Shown: piece by piece, positions 46,101 through 55,191 of the stretch
Layout of the letters: the number at the start of each line of letters is the position of its first letter
Numbering within the stretch: position 1 is the stretch's first letter
Origin: Alligator mississippiensis
Lineage: Eukaryota; Chordata; Crocodylia; Alligatoridae
Assembly (NCBI RefSeq): GCF_030867095.1
Contig: NC_081835.1
Location: 18,856,501-18,920,500, forward strand
DNA: 64,000 bases
Direction of reading: 5' to 3'
The notes under the pieces: model-generated
What the model saw: the letters and a program-made list of their open reading frames with translations, nothing else
What the model was told of the DNA's origin: nothing
Database searches by the model: none
Program-made: the position numbers and the translations under genes

Positions 46101-49100
46101 CAGTTTCAGAATTCATAACAATTCATTAATGTCATTATTGTTTATTGCTGTGGTGCCTAGAAAGAAGCTCTTGCCAGAGCACGAGGCCCGAGTGTGCCAG
46201 GCTTTTTACACTCAACACAAGACCCAGAGCTTGTGGTCTCATTTAAAAGTGCAGCAAAGCTCTGAGCAGCTGCGTGCTTTTATTGCAAGTGTTTTCCCTG
46301 TGTCTAGTTACACATGAGAAGTCAGGGTGCGCTTGGGCAGTGCTGAAATGGTTGAAGATGATGGCACACCTGTTGTCCCCCTGCGACAGGGAGCCCTGCG
46401 GACTGTGCTCTTGGCAGGGAATGCACCAAGTAAGGAGAAGGGTCACAGCTGCAACCATGTTCCTACTGATTAGCTTGGCAGTGGGTGGTCCTAGGAAGGC
46501 TCTGAGGCAGGAAGGAAAGTGATTTATCAGGCAGGAGGTCACTACGAACTACTGTAAATACTTGAATATAAAACGACCCCACCCCCATCAGCCTTGTCTT
46601 AGATTTGCGTATGGTGGGGAAGCAGGTGGCGACTGCTGCAGCTTTGGCTCTGGCACTGAGCTTGGGTCGGGGCCAGTGTCAGACCCGTTGCAGCCTCTTG
46701 CTCCCCTTCCCACACCCACTTTGCTTGCCCTCTGCAGCTTCTGCTCCCCTTTGCTCCCTTCCCCACCCTACTGTCAAACACAGCTCAGTTTGGATTCCCT
46801 CCTGGGCATGGAGCACATGGAAAATCCATTCCCTGCCCAGCCAGTTGGCAGTGCCAATGCTGCTGCATGGCTGGCAAGGGTTGCACTTCCATATGCTGTG
46901 CTCCAGGGAGTGAACAGAGCCCAAGTAACATTTGACAGTAAGCTGTGGTTTTGGGGAGACAGACACTGGGTGTAGTTGGGGAAGGGGCAAAGGCTCTGGG
47001 GGTGGGCGGGTGCAGGAAAGCTGCAGGGGGAATTGGGAGGGGGGGTAAAGGGTGAGGAGGACACCTGACCCCTTCTCCTGGCCACCCAATATTCCCCTCC
47101 CCCCCCCCTGCTTTCCCTGTTTGGGCAGGGGGTGAATTCAAGGCAACTGACCAATAATTAGATTCTATACCTGGAAAATTATAACAAATGTATACACATT
47201 TTATATATATAGAATCTAATTATGGGGGAGGGTCATCTTAGATTTAAATACATATGGTACCTCTTAACACATCTGCCCACAACCTCCTGTCAACTGTGCA
47301 CTGAAGTGACTGGTGGAAAAGGTACTGAGCAGCCTGCAGCACGTTGAGTCCTTGCCACAGCCCTACAACCAGACCCAGTTCCACTGCACTGACTAGAGTC
47401 TGGTTTTCCACCTGCTGTTGCCCAAGTCAAAATGCTTCTGTAAAGGAGCAGAGCAGCTGTTCCATCCAGAGGGGCTTTCGGCATGAGCTGCCCCTCTGGC
47501 TCGCTGACCTCATTCTGTCTTCAAGCAAGGCGCTGAGCTAAGTGACTTCTTGAAGTCCCTTTCTACAGTAGTTCAGTTCGCTCAAAGAGTTTACTCTGAT
47601 TTAAAATCATGTCTTGTATCTTCCACCAGCTTTCTGTGCTGCAATATGTGTGTTCCCGTGAATAATCCATCTCTTTGGGAAACTTGCCAGGAAAAATCCT
47701 CAAGAAAACTTTTAAATATTTAAGTTCTATGTTTTATACAGGGTTATTTTTTTTCCCCCCTTCCCATACCTGGTACCCACGTAAACAGAGCCCCCTCCCT
47801 GCTTCACCTTGCCTTCTTTTTTTTTTCTTCTTTTTTTAGGATTTAAAATTTCTTTCTTCTTCCTATCCTGCCCTGGTTATATGAGAAGTTGTGAAAAGGA
47901 AAAGTGTGTGTTTGGTGCAGGAGGTTCTGGGTGAAAATTTAAGTGCCCTGGGGTATTTGACTGGAGACACCAGAGACTTTAAAAGGGATGTTGCTATTTT
48001 TTTCTTGTTCTTTAACAAATGATTATTTGAGCATGGCTGTTTTCAGAACCAGTTATTTAAATTCTTGTGATCCACTAGATTCCCAAAATGTTACCCTGGA
48101 AAGTCTTTGCAGTTGCTGTAGGAGTGAAACTCAAGCAGGGTTTGTAGTAAAATCCCCTGAAGAGAAGGGTAGGTGGCAGATGAGACTCATGTGGAGAAGT
48201 CATAAACTCAGGAGAGGTATAAAGATGGCTTTAAAGTACAGGTCAAGCAAGGTGAGCATAGATCTGGGGACCTGTGTGCATAGCAGCAATTGATGAATAA
48301 CCCCCAAGGACCTTGTTGAACTGCAGAGCTTTGTTACCACATTTAGCATTCAAATGATTGCAAGCCTTCAGCACAGCTCTGTTGCACAAGAATTTGTGTT
48401 GCCCTTCCAATTACACTTGCTCTGAGTAGATGCGTCTGTGGCTGCTTCTTGTTCAGCACCCCTTCATAGTTGGGTATGATTGTTTTATCTGTGGGTCTGA
48501 AGATGACTGATGAGACCAATCTAGGATCAACAGACTATGTTGCAACTCGGGCATATGTTTCTGGGCAGAGTGGGTGGCTCTGGATGCTTGATTAGGTCTG
48601 CAAGACTGATTTGGACCGAGTCTGTGGCTAGTACTGGTGTGGACAGCCATGCATATACTGCAGCTGTAATGGCATAGTCAGTCTTCCTAGTGCTGTCTCA
48701 CTCTGCAATGGTCATGTGGGTGTGGGCAGCACTGCTCCTAGCCCTGCTTGCCTAGCAGCCGCTCGGGGTAGCTTGCACACATGCAGAGTTGCAAGTGCAT
48801 GGTTCTCTAGTACCAGCCAACAAGATGAAACTCTCCATTCATTAGCTCCCAGAGTCTCATAATGTGACTGGGTCTTTTCTGAAGCCTGTGCTTGTTGTTA
48901 TCCACAAATCCTTTTACAAACCCAAGTGACTGGCTGTCGTCTTTGCAATCTCCTTCACATTAGCAGTAGCAAATTTGCCCAGTGAAAGAATCCCAGTGCC
49001 AGGTTAATGATGCAGATGACTAGTTGAAATAAGATTTGCTTAGCAAGAGAAAAAAGCCTGAGTAAAACTAAGCACTGATGTCTTTCTTGCCTGTCTCCTG

Positions 49101-52100
49101 ATTCACTTTCCTTGGATGACTTGCAGAATGAAAACAAAAGATATAGGAAACTTCAGGCTGTGTGTGTAGCCAAAAAACTCCTGTGCATGAAGGTCAAATG
49201 TCGGGGATTTAACTTGATCTTCTGTGCTGAGGTTGCTCTCATTGAAGTGGTCACAGATTCCCATCCACATTTGTGGACACTAGGGGATGGTGGCTGTTGA
49301 GCTCCTGTTGGGGTGTGTTGCCTCTTGTTCCCAACAACACCTGTTACTGGAATGTGTCCGCACACCCCAGCCATGCATTATATGCATTGGGGGTACAAAT
49401 TGGCACAGTTTGCTAAACTCCATGTGGTTCAGTGTCCACTTGTATTGGACTGAATTTGGCCTTGTGTTCCTGTAATGGAGCCTGGGGCTTGTGTTACTTT
49501 GAGAGAGAGAGACTGCAACAGGAAGAGCCCCAGGAAGCTGAGCCAGAGTTCATTGCAGGAGGGAAGGTGGCAAGGAAGCAACTGCAGCTTAGGTGCAGTA
49601 AGCTGCCTGTGAAGATGAGGGAGCATACCTGCAGCTAGTCAAGAGAAGACCTGAGCAGAAGAAGAGGAGCCTAGGGGATATAAGCCTGAGTCCCTGAGGC
49701 AGAGGAGCAGTGTAGCCCTGATCTCTGCAGAGTTGCTCATGCCAGTTCAGGCTGGTGTGGAGCGGGAGCTGCAGGCCATGGCAGGTAGTGCCAGGGTGGG
49801 GAGAGTCAGAGTCGAAAAGTGGCCTGGCGTTGGTATGATGATGACTCAGAGGGGGGACTTTGAGTTTAAAGTGGTTGCTTGAAGTTTTGTTCTAGTTTGT
49901 ACCGGAGGACTAGATGTGGCTGTAGGGGTGGAAGGGAGGCCATAGAGGTGCCTGAGGGGCACATTAGGTCAAGCCCTGCCAGGGGCAGGGGTGGAAGGCA
50001 CAGGCAGGCTGAGGCCAAGAGGGCCAGGACCTGAGCCCAGAGGGAAGCAAGTGGCTGACAAGAGGCTGAGACTGGAAAGTCCAGGCCAGAGCCGGTGGGC
50101 CTAGGCTACCAGTCAACAGGTAGAGTAATCTGTGGGCTAAGGCTAAGAAAGCCAAAGCCTATACAGAAAGGCAGGCGGTGACCAAGTAAGATCTGCGAGG
50201 CATGGGTATGGGGGCATCAGGAGACCACAATCAAGCTTTAAGGGTTAAATAAGGTCCATTTGGGGCATAGGTGGTGGCCTGCGGCTCACAGTGCCAGCTG
50301 GGCACCAGTAGACGTACTGGTGGTGGAGAGAGACGCCCGCAGAGAACAGAGTAGTGGGGAGTTAGCAAGCCAAGGATCCAGACACCCTGAGGGGTTGCTC
50401 GGATCAATAGAGGACAGTCGGAGCACTCCAGGACTTGGGCAGCCTCCCAGTTAATAAAAAGGAACATCATGGCAGGGCAGGTGAGAAGTGGGGATTGGGA
50501 GGGATTTACATAGAGAACCCGGAGGGCAGGCAGGATTAGGGTGACCCTAGTGGGGTACCACAACCCCCAGTGCCTGCCCTTCACATTTCCCTGCTCCCCC
50601 CTCCTTCTTGATGTCCAAAGGGATTATTTTTAGCTGGTTTTGGCTCTGAAAGTAGCTGATCTGAGGTAGTACTCACTTATTGTGTGGTGCAGAACCGGAG
50701 ACAGTCTTTGTTCCACAGCGTTCATGTTTGTAGTTTATCACTCTGCATTGAAAAGAAAAGAAGTCTCTCTCTCTCTCTCTTCAGGTCCTGTACAGAAAAA
50801 AAAGAGGATTTAGAGGGGCAAAATGGAAGCTGCTTTCTTTGTATGCTAGTTTGCTCTTTGCGGTGCGTACAGGGCTCTAAAAAGGGCGAGAACAAATTTG
50901 CACCCATTTGGAACTGCAGAGTGAACTTGGCTCGTGGGAAGCTAATGCATTCGATTGCTGTTCTTCACACATGGTTTGCCATTGCCGGCTGAGAACTCCC
51001 TATCCCCAGATGAACTGCAGCACAGCTCCATACTTGTTAGTCTCCTTTTTCAGGGACTAGCTTGGAGGAGGATGTGTTCTGTGAACCCGTGGGGCTCCCC
51101 AGGTAGAGGCTATGGCAGCCCCTCTTTCTAGCTCACCCCGTTCCTCCTTAGCAGGCTGAGCGCTGTGCCGTGCTAGCTGACTTAATGGAGAGCCTGTTAA
51201 GCAGGAAACCCTCAAAATGTCTTGCAGTAAGTGCCCAGCAGTACTAACACTGAGACATTGTTCTGGTGACAGGGGGCGGCTGTCTGTCAGTACGGTACTA
51301 TTTTTGCCTCTGTATGTTGGTTTTTTGCTCCTTCAGTCAAAGCCTCCTTCTTTCACCCACCTTGATTCAAGGAGACCTTCCTTGATTTGATGGTGGCTGC
51401 ATTGGACTCCTTTCAGTGTGACTCTTAGCTGGGTGCAGAGTGACAAGCCTTTTCACCACGTTCCCTTTGCAGCTCTGCCAACTCCTGTCAGGCCATGGAG
51501 AGAGGAATAAAAGCCGGAGTCCAGGAGGTGAGGTCTTCTCTTGAGCATGGCAGCATGGAGAGTTCTTCCCAGGGCTGTAAAGCTTGCCTTGGTGTTTGTC
51601 CACTCCCCTTTCAGGAAACTACACTTAAACCTGGATAGAAGAGGGAAGTGTAACTGCCAGATGTGCATGGTCTAGGCACAGCTCTGTTTTCAATGACTTT
51701 CTCCCTCGCATTGCCAGCTGTCTCCAGAGAATGCCTATGAGGTGCTGTGTGTAGCAGACATGTACCTGTTGCCGGGGCTCAAACGTCTGTGTGGGAGAAC
51801 CTTGGCTCAGACCCTTGACGAGGATAACGTTGTGAACATCTGGAGGATTGCAAAGCTGTTCCAGCTGACCCGGCTGGAGGACCAGTGCACGGAGTACATG
51901 GCAAAGATCATTGAGAAGGTACCTGAAATCTCTCCCTAATATGTTTTGGGTGTGGTCATTCAGTGTGCAAACACATTTAAAGCTTCACATTTAAAGGGCT
52001 ACTTCTGAAGCCCTTGGGTCATGAGTTAATTGAATTTGGCAGTATCACCATGGTCCTTCTTAGCCAATTATCCATCACGTACGGCTTGATACAAGCCCTA

Positions 52101-54329
52101 GAAGGGAGGACATGAGGAATAGCACAGGGCATTGCAGGTAATGCTGCTGATATGCATTGTCAGTGTACCTCGGCTAACTTAAAACTACCTGCCTTAGTTG
52201 CCTGCTTTTGGCGCTCAGTGCAAGTCTCAGAACCTGCTTGAGAAGCACAGTAAGTACTGGGATGGGGAGCTCTCACTGAGACCTATGCTGCTGCAACTTG
52301 CAGCATGTACAGACATTTGCTCTCCCAGGAGAAAGTCTCTTGGGAGTGATTTAACCCTGGTTGTTCCTGGGTTATTTTTCTCTTGGATCAGCCATTGTTT
52401 ACTTGCCTGAACGTCTGTATGCTCATGTTTTCTTCTTGGAGAGCAGCAACGCTCCCAGAAGAAACTGATTGTCTGTAGAAAGCTATGGCTGCTACCAGTA
52501 CCCAAGCTAGGAACCCTGAACCTACTCCAGGTATGTCTGCTGTACACTGGAGTCACTGTGACTGCAGAACAGATGTGTCCTGAAGCGCAGCGGGGAGCTG
52601 TGTGCTCAGAGCAGCATTGACTTGTGCTCCATTTGGCTCTTTCCTAATTCTGGATGCAGCAGTGAATTAATATGCACCCCGAGAGCCAGCAAAGGACTAT
52701 AGCGGCAGTAACTGAGCAGCTCCATGCCCTGGGCAGCAGTGGAGCAGTTACTGTTTTGTGCCTCTCCCTCCTTAATTTGGCAGTTAGGGCTGGTCCCTGA
52801 TCACACACCCTTAGTTATGCTACTATAGATATGCTACTTCTCCCGTTGGGAGAAGTTTGCTGATCCTCATCAGTTGCTACCAGATCTTATTATACTGGAA
52901 TTTCATTTCCAAGGCTCTATTGTTCTGTGTTGTGTGTTCGTGTCGGTTGCCCGTTTCTTCTGTTTGCAAAGATCCAGGAGTCTGTGACATCTGCAGAGAG
53001 TCTCCATACGGCAAGGACAGACTGGATTCTACCTAGGTATTTGTGCCTAGGCAGGTCACTGGTTTTATAAGTGTTTTTAATTAACACTCCCACATGAGCT
53101 GTAACAATTTTTACCTGCAGCTGAGAGGCTGTGAGAAAGGCATGAAATTCTTTTTAGCCTGTGGAAGCAACAAGGAAAATAACTTCCAAATGGTTCCTCC
53201 TTGCTCAGAAGTACCATTTTGGTACAAAGGAGAGAAAAACGCCTTGGTGAAGTTTTAGGATTGGCTTTAAGGAGAAGGAGTTGTTTGACCCCAGTAGGAA
53301 GGAGTGCTAGAATCGGTGATTAAACTGGATCCCTGCTGTGGGAGGTTGTCTGTGAAAAGAATTTTAGAGCATTTTCCCATCATTTGTTCCTAGCACCATT
53401 GTTAAGTCTAGGGGAAGGCAGCAAGAGGGCATCAGCATTGTAAGCGCAGAGTCGTCTAGCAGCGCTCAGAGCTGGTCAAAGTGACCCAGGGTTTATAAAG
53501 CCAGCACTTTACTACTGTGGCACTTTCTACTGGGGAGCTGAATTGGCGCTGGCAGCAATGAGAAACTTTTGGTAAAACAGTGCAGCGTGGGCCAGGCATA
53601 AGGTGCTGTTTCAGAGCAGACAGTTCTTGTGTCTCTGCCATAGACAGAAGCTCTTCTCTTGCTCTTGTCTTTCTTAGCATAATTTTTTGGCTGGTGTTCT
53701 TTCTTGGTGGTGAGGGAAATGCTCAGAAATAGTGTAAATGGTGCCCGATCACTCTGGTGCAGGACTGTTCTTCAGGGGATGTTACAGAAGGCAGCATTCG
53801 GGGTGCAGCTGTCCTGAAAAATCCTGTTAGGCTCTTTTTAGAAAAGTTGGAGTCGTTTCAGTGGTGGCTGCAAATCTTGGGCTTGGCAGTCCTGGAGACT
53901 GAAGCTTTAGTGCAGAGTGGCTTTGGCCGCAGAACAAGCTTTCTCCAGGCTGGCCCTTGTTGATGTTCCTGCCCTTACCCTTTGACACGAGGGAACAGGA
54001 CTTGTTTCCCTTCAGTAAAGTCCTTTGCAAAAACAGCTGGCTGTCTTGATGAGAGCATAAGGGTATATCCCCATCTTCCTCCTAGTTCTTCCTAATGGCC
54101 ATCTTGTTTTCCATCCTTCCAGCTAGTGGAGTTGGAGGAGTTTGTGGCTGCAGTGAAGGAGAATGCCGAGGCGGTGGAGGAACGGCAGGAGACGGATTCC
54201 ATCCCTCTCGTTGATGACATCCGCTTCCACATCACCAGCAACGTGCAGACTTACAGTGCCATCGAGGAGGCCAACCAGAAACTGGAGGCACTGGAGGACC
54301 TCCTGGCCAGTATAGGGCTCGAGTGCTGA
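19131..54329 (+). CDS. ABTB1: ABTB1 (ankyrin repeat and BTB/POZ domain containing 1), complete, 12 coding exons
   Basis: Join of 19131-19186, 23071-23133, 24360-24415, 25783-25927, 29962-30121, 31191-31236, 32645-32761, 39426-39541, 44759-44857, 45525-45692, 51718-51918 and 54123-54329: 1434 nt, 477 residues, against 478 in the human protein. Residues about 5-65 form the ankyrin region ([20 protein letters not shown]). BTB1 spans about 115-182 ([20 protein letters not shown]) and BTB2 about 272-346 ([32 protein letters not shown]), followed by a helical BACK-like region and the conserved end SIGLEC. BTB proteins commonly dimerise or act as cullin-3 adaptors; ABTB1 (BPOZ) has been described as a PTEN growth-suppression mediator and an eEF1A1-binding adaptor. 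All phases agree and no stop or frameshift interrupts it. Start chosen by the strong gccATGG context and match MDTSDLF. One intron (9) is GC-AG. Confidence 0.97.
19199..19226 (+). other. G-quadruplex motif just after exon 1
   Basis: Five G runs (4, 4, 4, 3, 5) separated by CC, CC, CC and TT, beginning 13 nt downstream of the exon 1 donor on the sense strand. It satisfies the usual intramolecular G4 pattern. Confidence 0.75.
19780..20045. mobile_element. hAT-type MITE, family A copy 1
   Basis: Begins cagtgcttctcaacctttt and ends aggttgagaaacgag, imperfect TIRs of the CAGTGGTTCTCAACC class. The body (accaggacccacttgtaaa-like, ggccagtcc, caacccaccgcc, agtttgttc, ccctttcatatat) matches the element at 31746-32082. 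No target duplication is clear. Confidence 0.75.
20985..21180 (+). repeat. MIR-like SINE
   Basis: gggtgaccttggaccagtca, cttcatctctttgggcttcg and gtacagtgcctagcacaaag in MIR order and sense orientation. Confidence 0.65.
21538..21831. mobile_element. hAT-type MITE, family B copy 1
   Basis: Starts cagtggttctcaaccttttt and ends gttgagaatcactg. The flanking octamers gtttagag and tcttagag agree at 6 of 8 positions, as expected for an aged 8-bp hAT target duplication. The body matches 33788-34117. Confidence 0.85.
23071..23133 (+). CDS. ABTB1: ABTB1 exon 2
   Basis: 63 nt, acceptor ttctcttccag, donor gtgagt. Completes the split Arg codon, then [20 protein letters not shown] and two bases of Leu. 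Ankyrin repeat core. Confidence 0.95.
23134..24359 (+). other. ABTB1 intron 2
   Basis: 1226 bp. Contains one copy of the TTATTGGACCAGCT repeat family near 23605-23690; otherwise nothing recognisable. Confidence 0.8.
23605..23690 (-). repeat. Copy of the TTATTGGACCAACT repeat family
   Basis: ctcttattggaccagctgtg, gttggaagagatgttggata and ccttcaggtctgag, in the order found at 675-790. Confidence 0.5.
24360..24415 (+). CDS. ABTB1: ABTB1 exon 3
   Basis: 56 nt, acceptor ctcattaacag, donor gtaaga. The first base completes Leu; then [18 protein letters not shown] and the first base of Gly. Second ankyrin helix pair. Confidence 0.95.
24416..25782 (+). other. ABTB1 intron 3
   Basis: 1367 bp. It holds a ~35-bp-arm hairpin at 24739-24831. 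No other element recognised. Confidence 0.8.
24739..24831. repeat. Inverted repeat (hairpin) in intron 3
   Basis: The left arm 24739-24778 (ggtata, gacagacagaatagttacat, cagttt) pairs with the right arm 24797-24831 (aaactgatgtaact, gttttgtctgtc, tatacc) with one 6-nt bulge. A third, partial copy of the right arm lies at 24648-24687. Confidence 0.7.
25783..25927 (+). CDS. ABTB1: ABTB1 exon 4
   Basis: 145 nt, acceptor attattttgcag, donor gtaagg. Encodes [18 protein letters not shown] and the charged linker [19 protein letters not shown] leading into BTB1; ends in a split Arg codon. Confidence 0.96.
26097..26295. mobile_element. Long hairpin / fold-back MITE with 91-bp arms
   Basis: The left arm 26097-26187 and the right arm 26205-26295 are imperfect inverted copies around a 17-nt loop. 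Shared marks: ccagaagagg/cctcttctgg, gccagtatagg/ccatactgatg, gggctttttgg/ccaaaaagccc and cttttatctaa/tttagataaaag. No coding capacity. Confidence 0.8.
27086..27370. repeat. Left copy of internal GC-rich duplication
   Basis: Direct-repeat partner of 28066-28370 (about 90 percent by eye), including cttgtccaggagc, ggagggcgtgtgcccccaga and gggttcttcctggcctgccc. Within each copy cttgtccaggag pairs with ctcctggacaag, so each copy can fold. Confidence 0.85.
27486..28062 (-). mobile_element. CR1 LINE 3' fragment inside the hAT-like element
   Basis: Minus-strand coding marks of CR1 ORF2: [44 protein letters not shown], and, in another frame, [21 protein letters not shown] frameshift near 27780 separates the two parts. 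5'-truncated. Confidence 0.92.
28066..28370. repeat. Right copy of internal GC-rich duplication
   Basis: Second copy of the block at 27086-27370, same orientation, on the other side of the CR1 fragment. It carries a 14-bp insertion relative to the left copy near 28115. Confidence 0.85.
29580..29755 (+). repeat. MIR-like SINE
   Basis: accagggttcaagag, gaccttgggcaagtcacttt, acttctctgtctcagtccct and tatctgtaaagtggaaat follow the MIR sense consensus in order. Confidence 0.75.
29962..30121 (+). CDS. ABTB1: ABTB1 exon 5 (BTB1)
   Basis: 160 nt, acceptor ttctcatgcag, donor gtgagg. Encodes [35 protein letters not shown] and [14 protein letters not shown], the first two thirds of BTB1. The HR-L-ARS-YF pattern is the BTB dimer-helix signature. 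Confidence 0.96.
30122..31190 (+). other. ABTB1 intron 5
   Basis: 1069 bp, gtgagg to tattttag. No repeat or exon recognised. Confidence 0.8.
31191..31236 (+). CDS. ABTB1: ABTB1 exon 6 (BTB1)
   Basis: 46 nt, acceptor cctattttag, donor gtaagt. [15 protein letters not shown] plus one base of Gly, the LLxYLYTG motif near the end of BTB1. Found only by phase and family comparison because of its size. Confidence 0.95.
31237..32644 (+). other. ABTB1 intron 6
   Basis: 1408 bp. Contains the family A hAT MITE at 31746-32082; the remainder shows nothing recognisable. Confidence 0.8.
31746..32082. mobile_element. hAT-type MITE, family A copy 2
   Basis: Begins cagtggttctcaacc and ends acaggttgagaaatgct. 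The flanks atctagac and ttctaggc agree at 6 of 8. Same family as 19780-20045, longer here because of a 17-bp tandem duplication (ttgatccattgttaaa-type) at about 31978-32015. Confidence 0.85.
32645..32761 (+). CDS. ABTB1: ABTB1 exon 7
   Basis: 117 nt, acceptor ctctggcag, donor gtgagc. Finishes Gly, then [19 protein letters not shown] and [18 protein letters not shown]: the helical segment linking the two BTB domains. Confidence 0.96.
33788..34117. mobile_element. hAT-type MITE, family B copy 2
   Basis: Begins ccggtggttctcaact and ends tggttgaggatcaccag. The body matches 21538-21831 (ccccttggaaaatgcc, ctgtggattcccatttgaag, cactccagggtgctgca). More diverged at its ends than copy 1. Confidence 0.75.
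34490..34640 (+). repeat. MIR-like SINE fragment
   Basis: ggacatgggttctaatccca, ggtggccttggacaggtgac and ctcatttgttctcatcaaca in MIR order. Confidence 0.55.
36895..37062 (+). mobile_element. CR1 LINE 3' fragment
   Basis: Sense CR1 tail: atcacctaccctggaaatct, ttaagaggagatgggatggt and ggtcccttccagccccttac. Confidence 0.85.
38236..38540 (-). mobile_element. CR1 LINE 3' fragment
   Basis: Antisense CR1: aagagaggtcatctagtcca, accaccctcagaggtagaaa, cctgatatctaatctaaacc. Older and more diverged than the copy at 3621-4330. Confidence 0.88.
38648..38928. repeat. Head-to-head inverted pair of one repeat family
   Basis: The left arm 38648-38780 and the right arm 38792-38928 are inverted copies: ggcagacaaggttctttg/caaagaaccttgtttgcc, tattagaccaacta/tagttggtctaata, cttcaggcagagga/tcctctgcctgaag, gcagttgttttg/caaaacaactgc. 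The spacer is about 11 nt. The right copy continues with agaccaacacggctacaacc to about 38955. Confidence 0.85.
39246..39269 (+). repeat. (AG)n microsatellite
   Basis: About a dozen GA dinucleotides, upstream of ABTB1 exon 8. Confidence 0.9.
39426..39541 (+). CDS. ABTB1: ABTB1 exon 8
   Basis: 116 nt, acceptor cctcttctag, donor gtagga (a weaker donor). Encodes [15 protein letters not shown] and [18 protein letters not shown]. The human protein has one more residue in the EPP loop, which explains 477 against 478. Confidence 0.95.
39542..44758 (+). other. ABTB1 intron 8
   Basis: 5217 bp. Contains a CR1 fragment (40404-40622), a short AAT-rich simple repeat at 40627-40650, and an unexplained 243-codon minus-strand open frame (43102-43833). 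No further exon. Confidence 0.8.
40404..40622 (-). mobile_element. CR1 LINE 3' fragment
   Basis: tcatagaaatatagatgatt, ttggaagggacctcaggagg, ctagtccagccccctgccca, aacctgctccagtgttttac. Less decayed than the 38236 copy. Confidence 0.92.
44759..44857 (+). CDS. ABTB1: ABTB1 exon 9 (start of BTB2), GC donor
   Basis: 99 nt, phase 0 to phase 0, acceptor ttttccag. Encodes [19 protein letters not shown] and [14 protein letters not shown]. The exon ends CATAAG and is followed by gcatgt, a GC splice donor. No GT donor nearby keeps the conserved [13 protein letters not shown] junction in frame. Confidence 0.92.
44858..45524 (+). other. ABTB1 intron 9 (GC-AG)
   Basis: 667 bp from gcatgt to gagcag, the shortest intron and the only one with a GC donor. 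Confidence 0.88.
45525..45692 (+). CDS. ABTB1: ABTB1 exon 10 (BTB2)
   Basis: 168 nt, phase 0 to phase 0, acceptor cctctcccgagcag, donor gtgagt. [18 protein letters not shown], then a variable loop, [20 protein letters not shown] and SDDTE. Confidence 0.96.
46550..47259. mobile_element. DNA transposon-like element with ~38-bp TIRs
   Basis: The left end (tactgtaaatacttgaatat then aaaacgaccccacccccat) and the complement of the right end (taccatatgtatttaaatct then aagatgaccctcccccat) are clearly related. The interior is GC-rich, without transposase. An internal perfect 14-bp inverted repeat is at 47156-47169 and 47208-47221. Confidence 0.7.
49471..50585 (+). mobile_element. Possible solo LTR of an LTR retrotransposon or endogenous retrovirus
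   Basis: Starts TGTAATGGAG and ends CCCTTCACA, so it has TG...CA termini. The flanks gttcc and tttcc agree at 4 of 5. A TATA-like gatataagc is at about 49678 and AATAAA at 50453. The 1115-bp block is purine-rich and more GC-rich than its surroundings. No gag or pol coding is seen. The family is not recognised, and the boundaries rest on the termini only. Confidence 0.5.
51718..51918 (+). CDS. ABTB1: ABTB1 exon 11
   Basis: 201 nt, phase 0 to phase 0, acceptor cattgccag, donor gtacct (weak at +4 to +6). Encodes the end of BTB2 and the following helices: [47 protein letters not shown]. Confidence 0.97.
51919..54122 (+). other. ABTB1 intron 11
   Basis: 2204 bp, gtacct to catccttccag. No element recognised. 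Confidence 0.8.
54123..54329 (+). CDS. ABTB1: ABTB1 exon 12 (terminal coding exon)
   Basis: 207 nt including TGA, acceptor catccttccag. [37 protein letters not shown] and [18 protein letters not shown]: a charged, probably coiled-coil C-terminal tail, ending in the conserved SIGLEC. Confidence 0.97.
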   Translation, partial: LVELEEFVAAVKENAEAVEERQETDSIPLVDDIRFHITSNVQTYSAIEEANQKLEALEDLLASIGLEC

Positions 54330-55185
54330 AGTCTGAAATCTGGCCTGTCACGTGCAGTGAGCAGCTCGCACGGCCCCATGCTGGTGGACTCTGAGTGCAA
54401 GAACATTTGTGTCTTAGTCAAATGTTTGTCTTTATTTCTCTCCTCCTTCCCACCCCCTGCCAGGCATGGCTTCCTTTTAACTTATTCATGTCTGGACATT
54501 TGCATGTTTATTTTCCAGGATAGGATCCCAAAGTGCCCCAGCTCCACAGTTACTGCTTGTACCATCCAGCACTGATATGTGGCTGCAAACCCTAAGGGTA
54601 ACAGAGTTGTACTGTAGGGGGTTCAAACCAGAGCATTTTTTCCCCATTACCACCTGCAAGGGAACCGAACTGGATTAAACTTGGTGTGAAGGAAATTCTT
54701 AGAAATAACCAGCTTGTCTTTCCCTTTCACTGTCCTGGGGTGATAGCAGAAAAAATGGCATTTCCTACCAGGGCCACAGGAATGTTCTCACAGGAGGCAC
54801 AAACTGTCTGCACACATTGCTCCTATTTTTGTGCACAAACAACTAAGTTAGTGTACAGTGCTGCTTGTTTTGGGTTTTTTTGTCCTTGCCTCCAAACTGG
54901 CACTTAGATTTGCATGCTCAGGGTTGTGCATGGGAATTCAGGTTTTCAGTCCATGTTCTGGCACATTGACACTTTTCTTGGTCAAGGCAAATGGACTCCT
55001 GATATTTCTTTTCCTGGTATTGTGTACAATGTGCAGCTTTGGAAGCCAAAAGTTTTAGCTTCTGAAAAGGAATTGAGAGAAGTGCAAAATAGACCCGCAG
55101 CAGAAAGAGACAGCTTCCTAAGGAGCCAGCAGCTTTTCATTTGCACTGAAATAGAGGTTCTGCCTTTTGTGCCTCTCTCTTGGGG

Positions 55186-55191
55186 AATAAA
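55186..55191 (+). terminator. Candidate ABTB1 poly(A) signal 1 (AATAAA)
   Basis: First AATAAA after the stop, followed after about 25-40 nt by the GT-rich ttctgttggcctgttgtgtc, a good downstream element. It would give a 3' UTR of about 0.88 kb. Confidence 0.55.

Larger units (their letters stand above)
45693..51717 (+). other. ABTB1 intron 10
   Basis: 6025 bp. Contains a TIR-bearing element (46550-47259) and a possible solo LTR (49471-50585). No exon seen. Confidence 0.8.
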
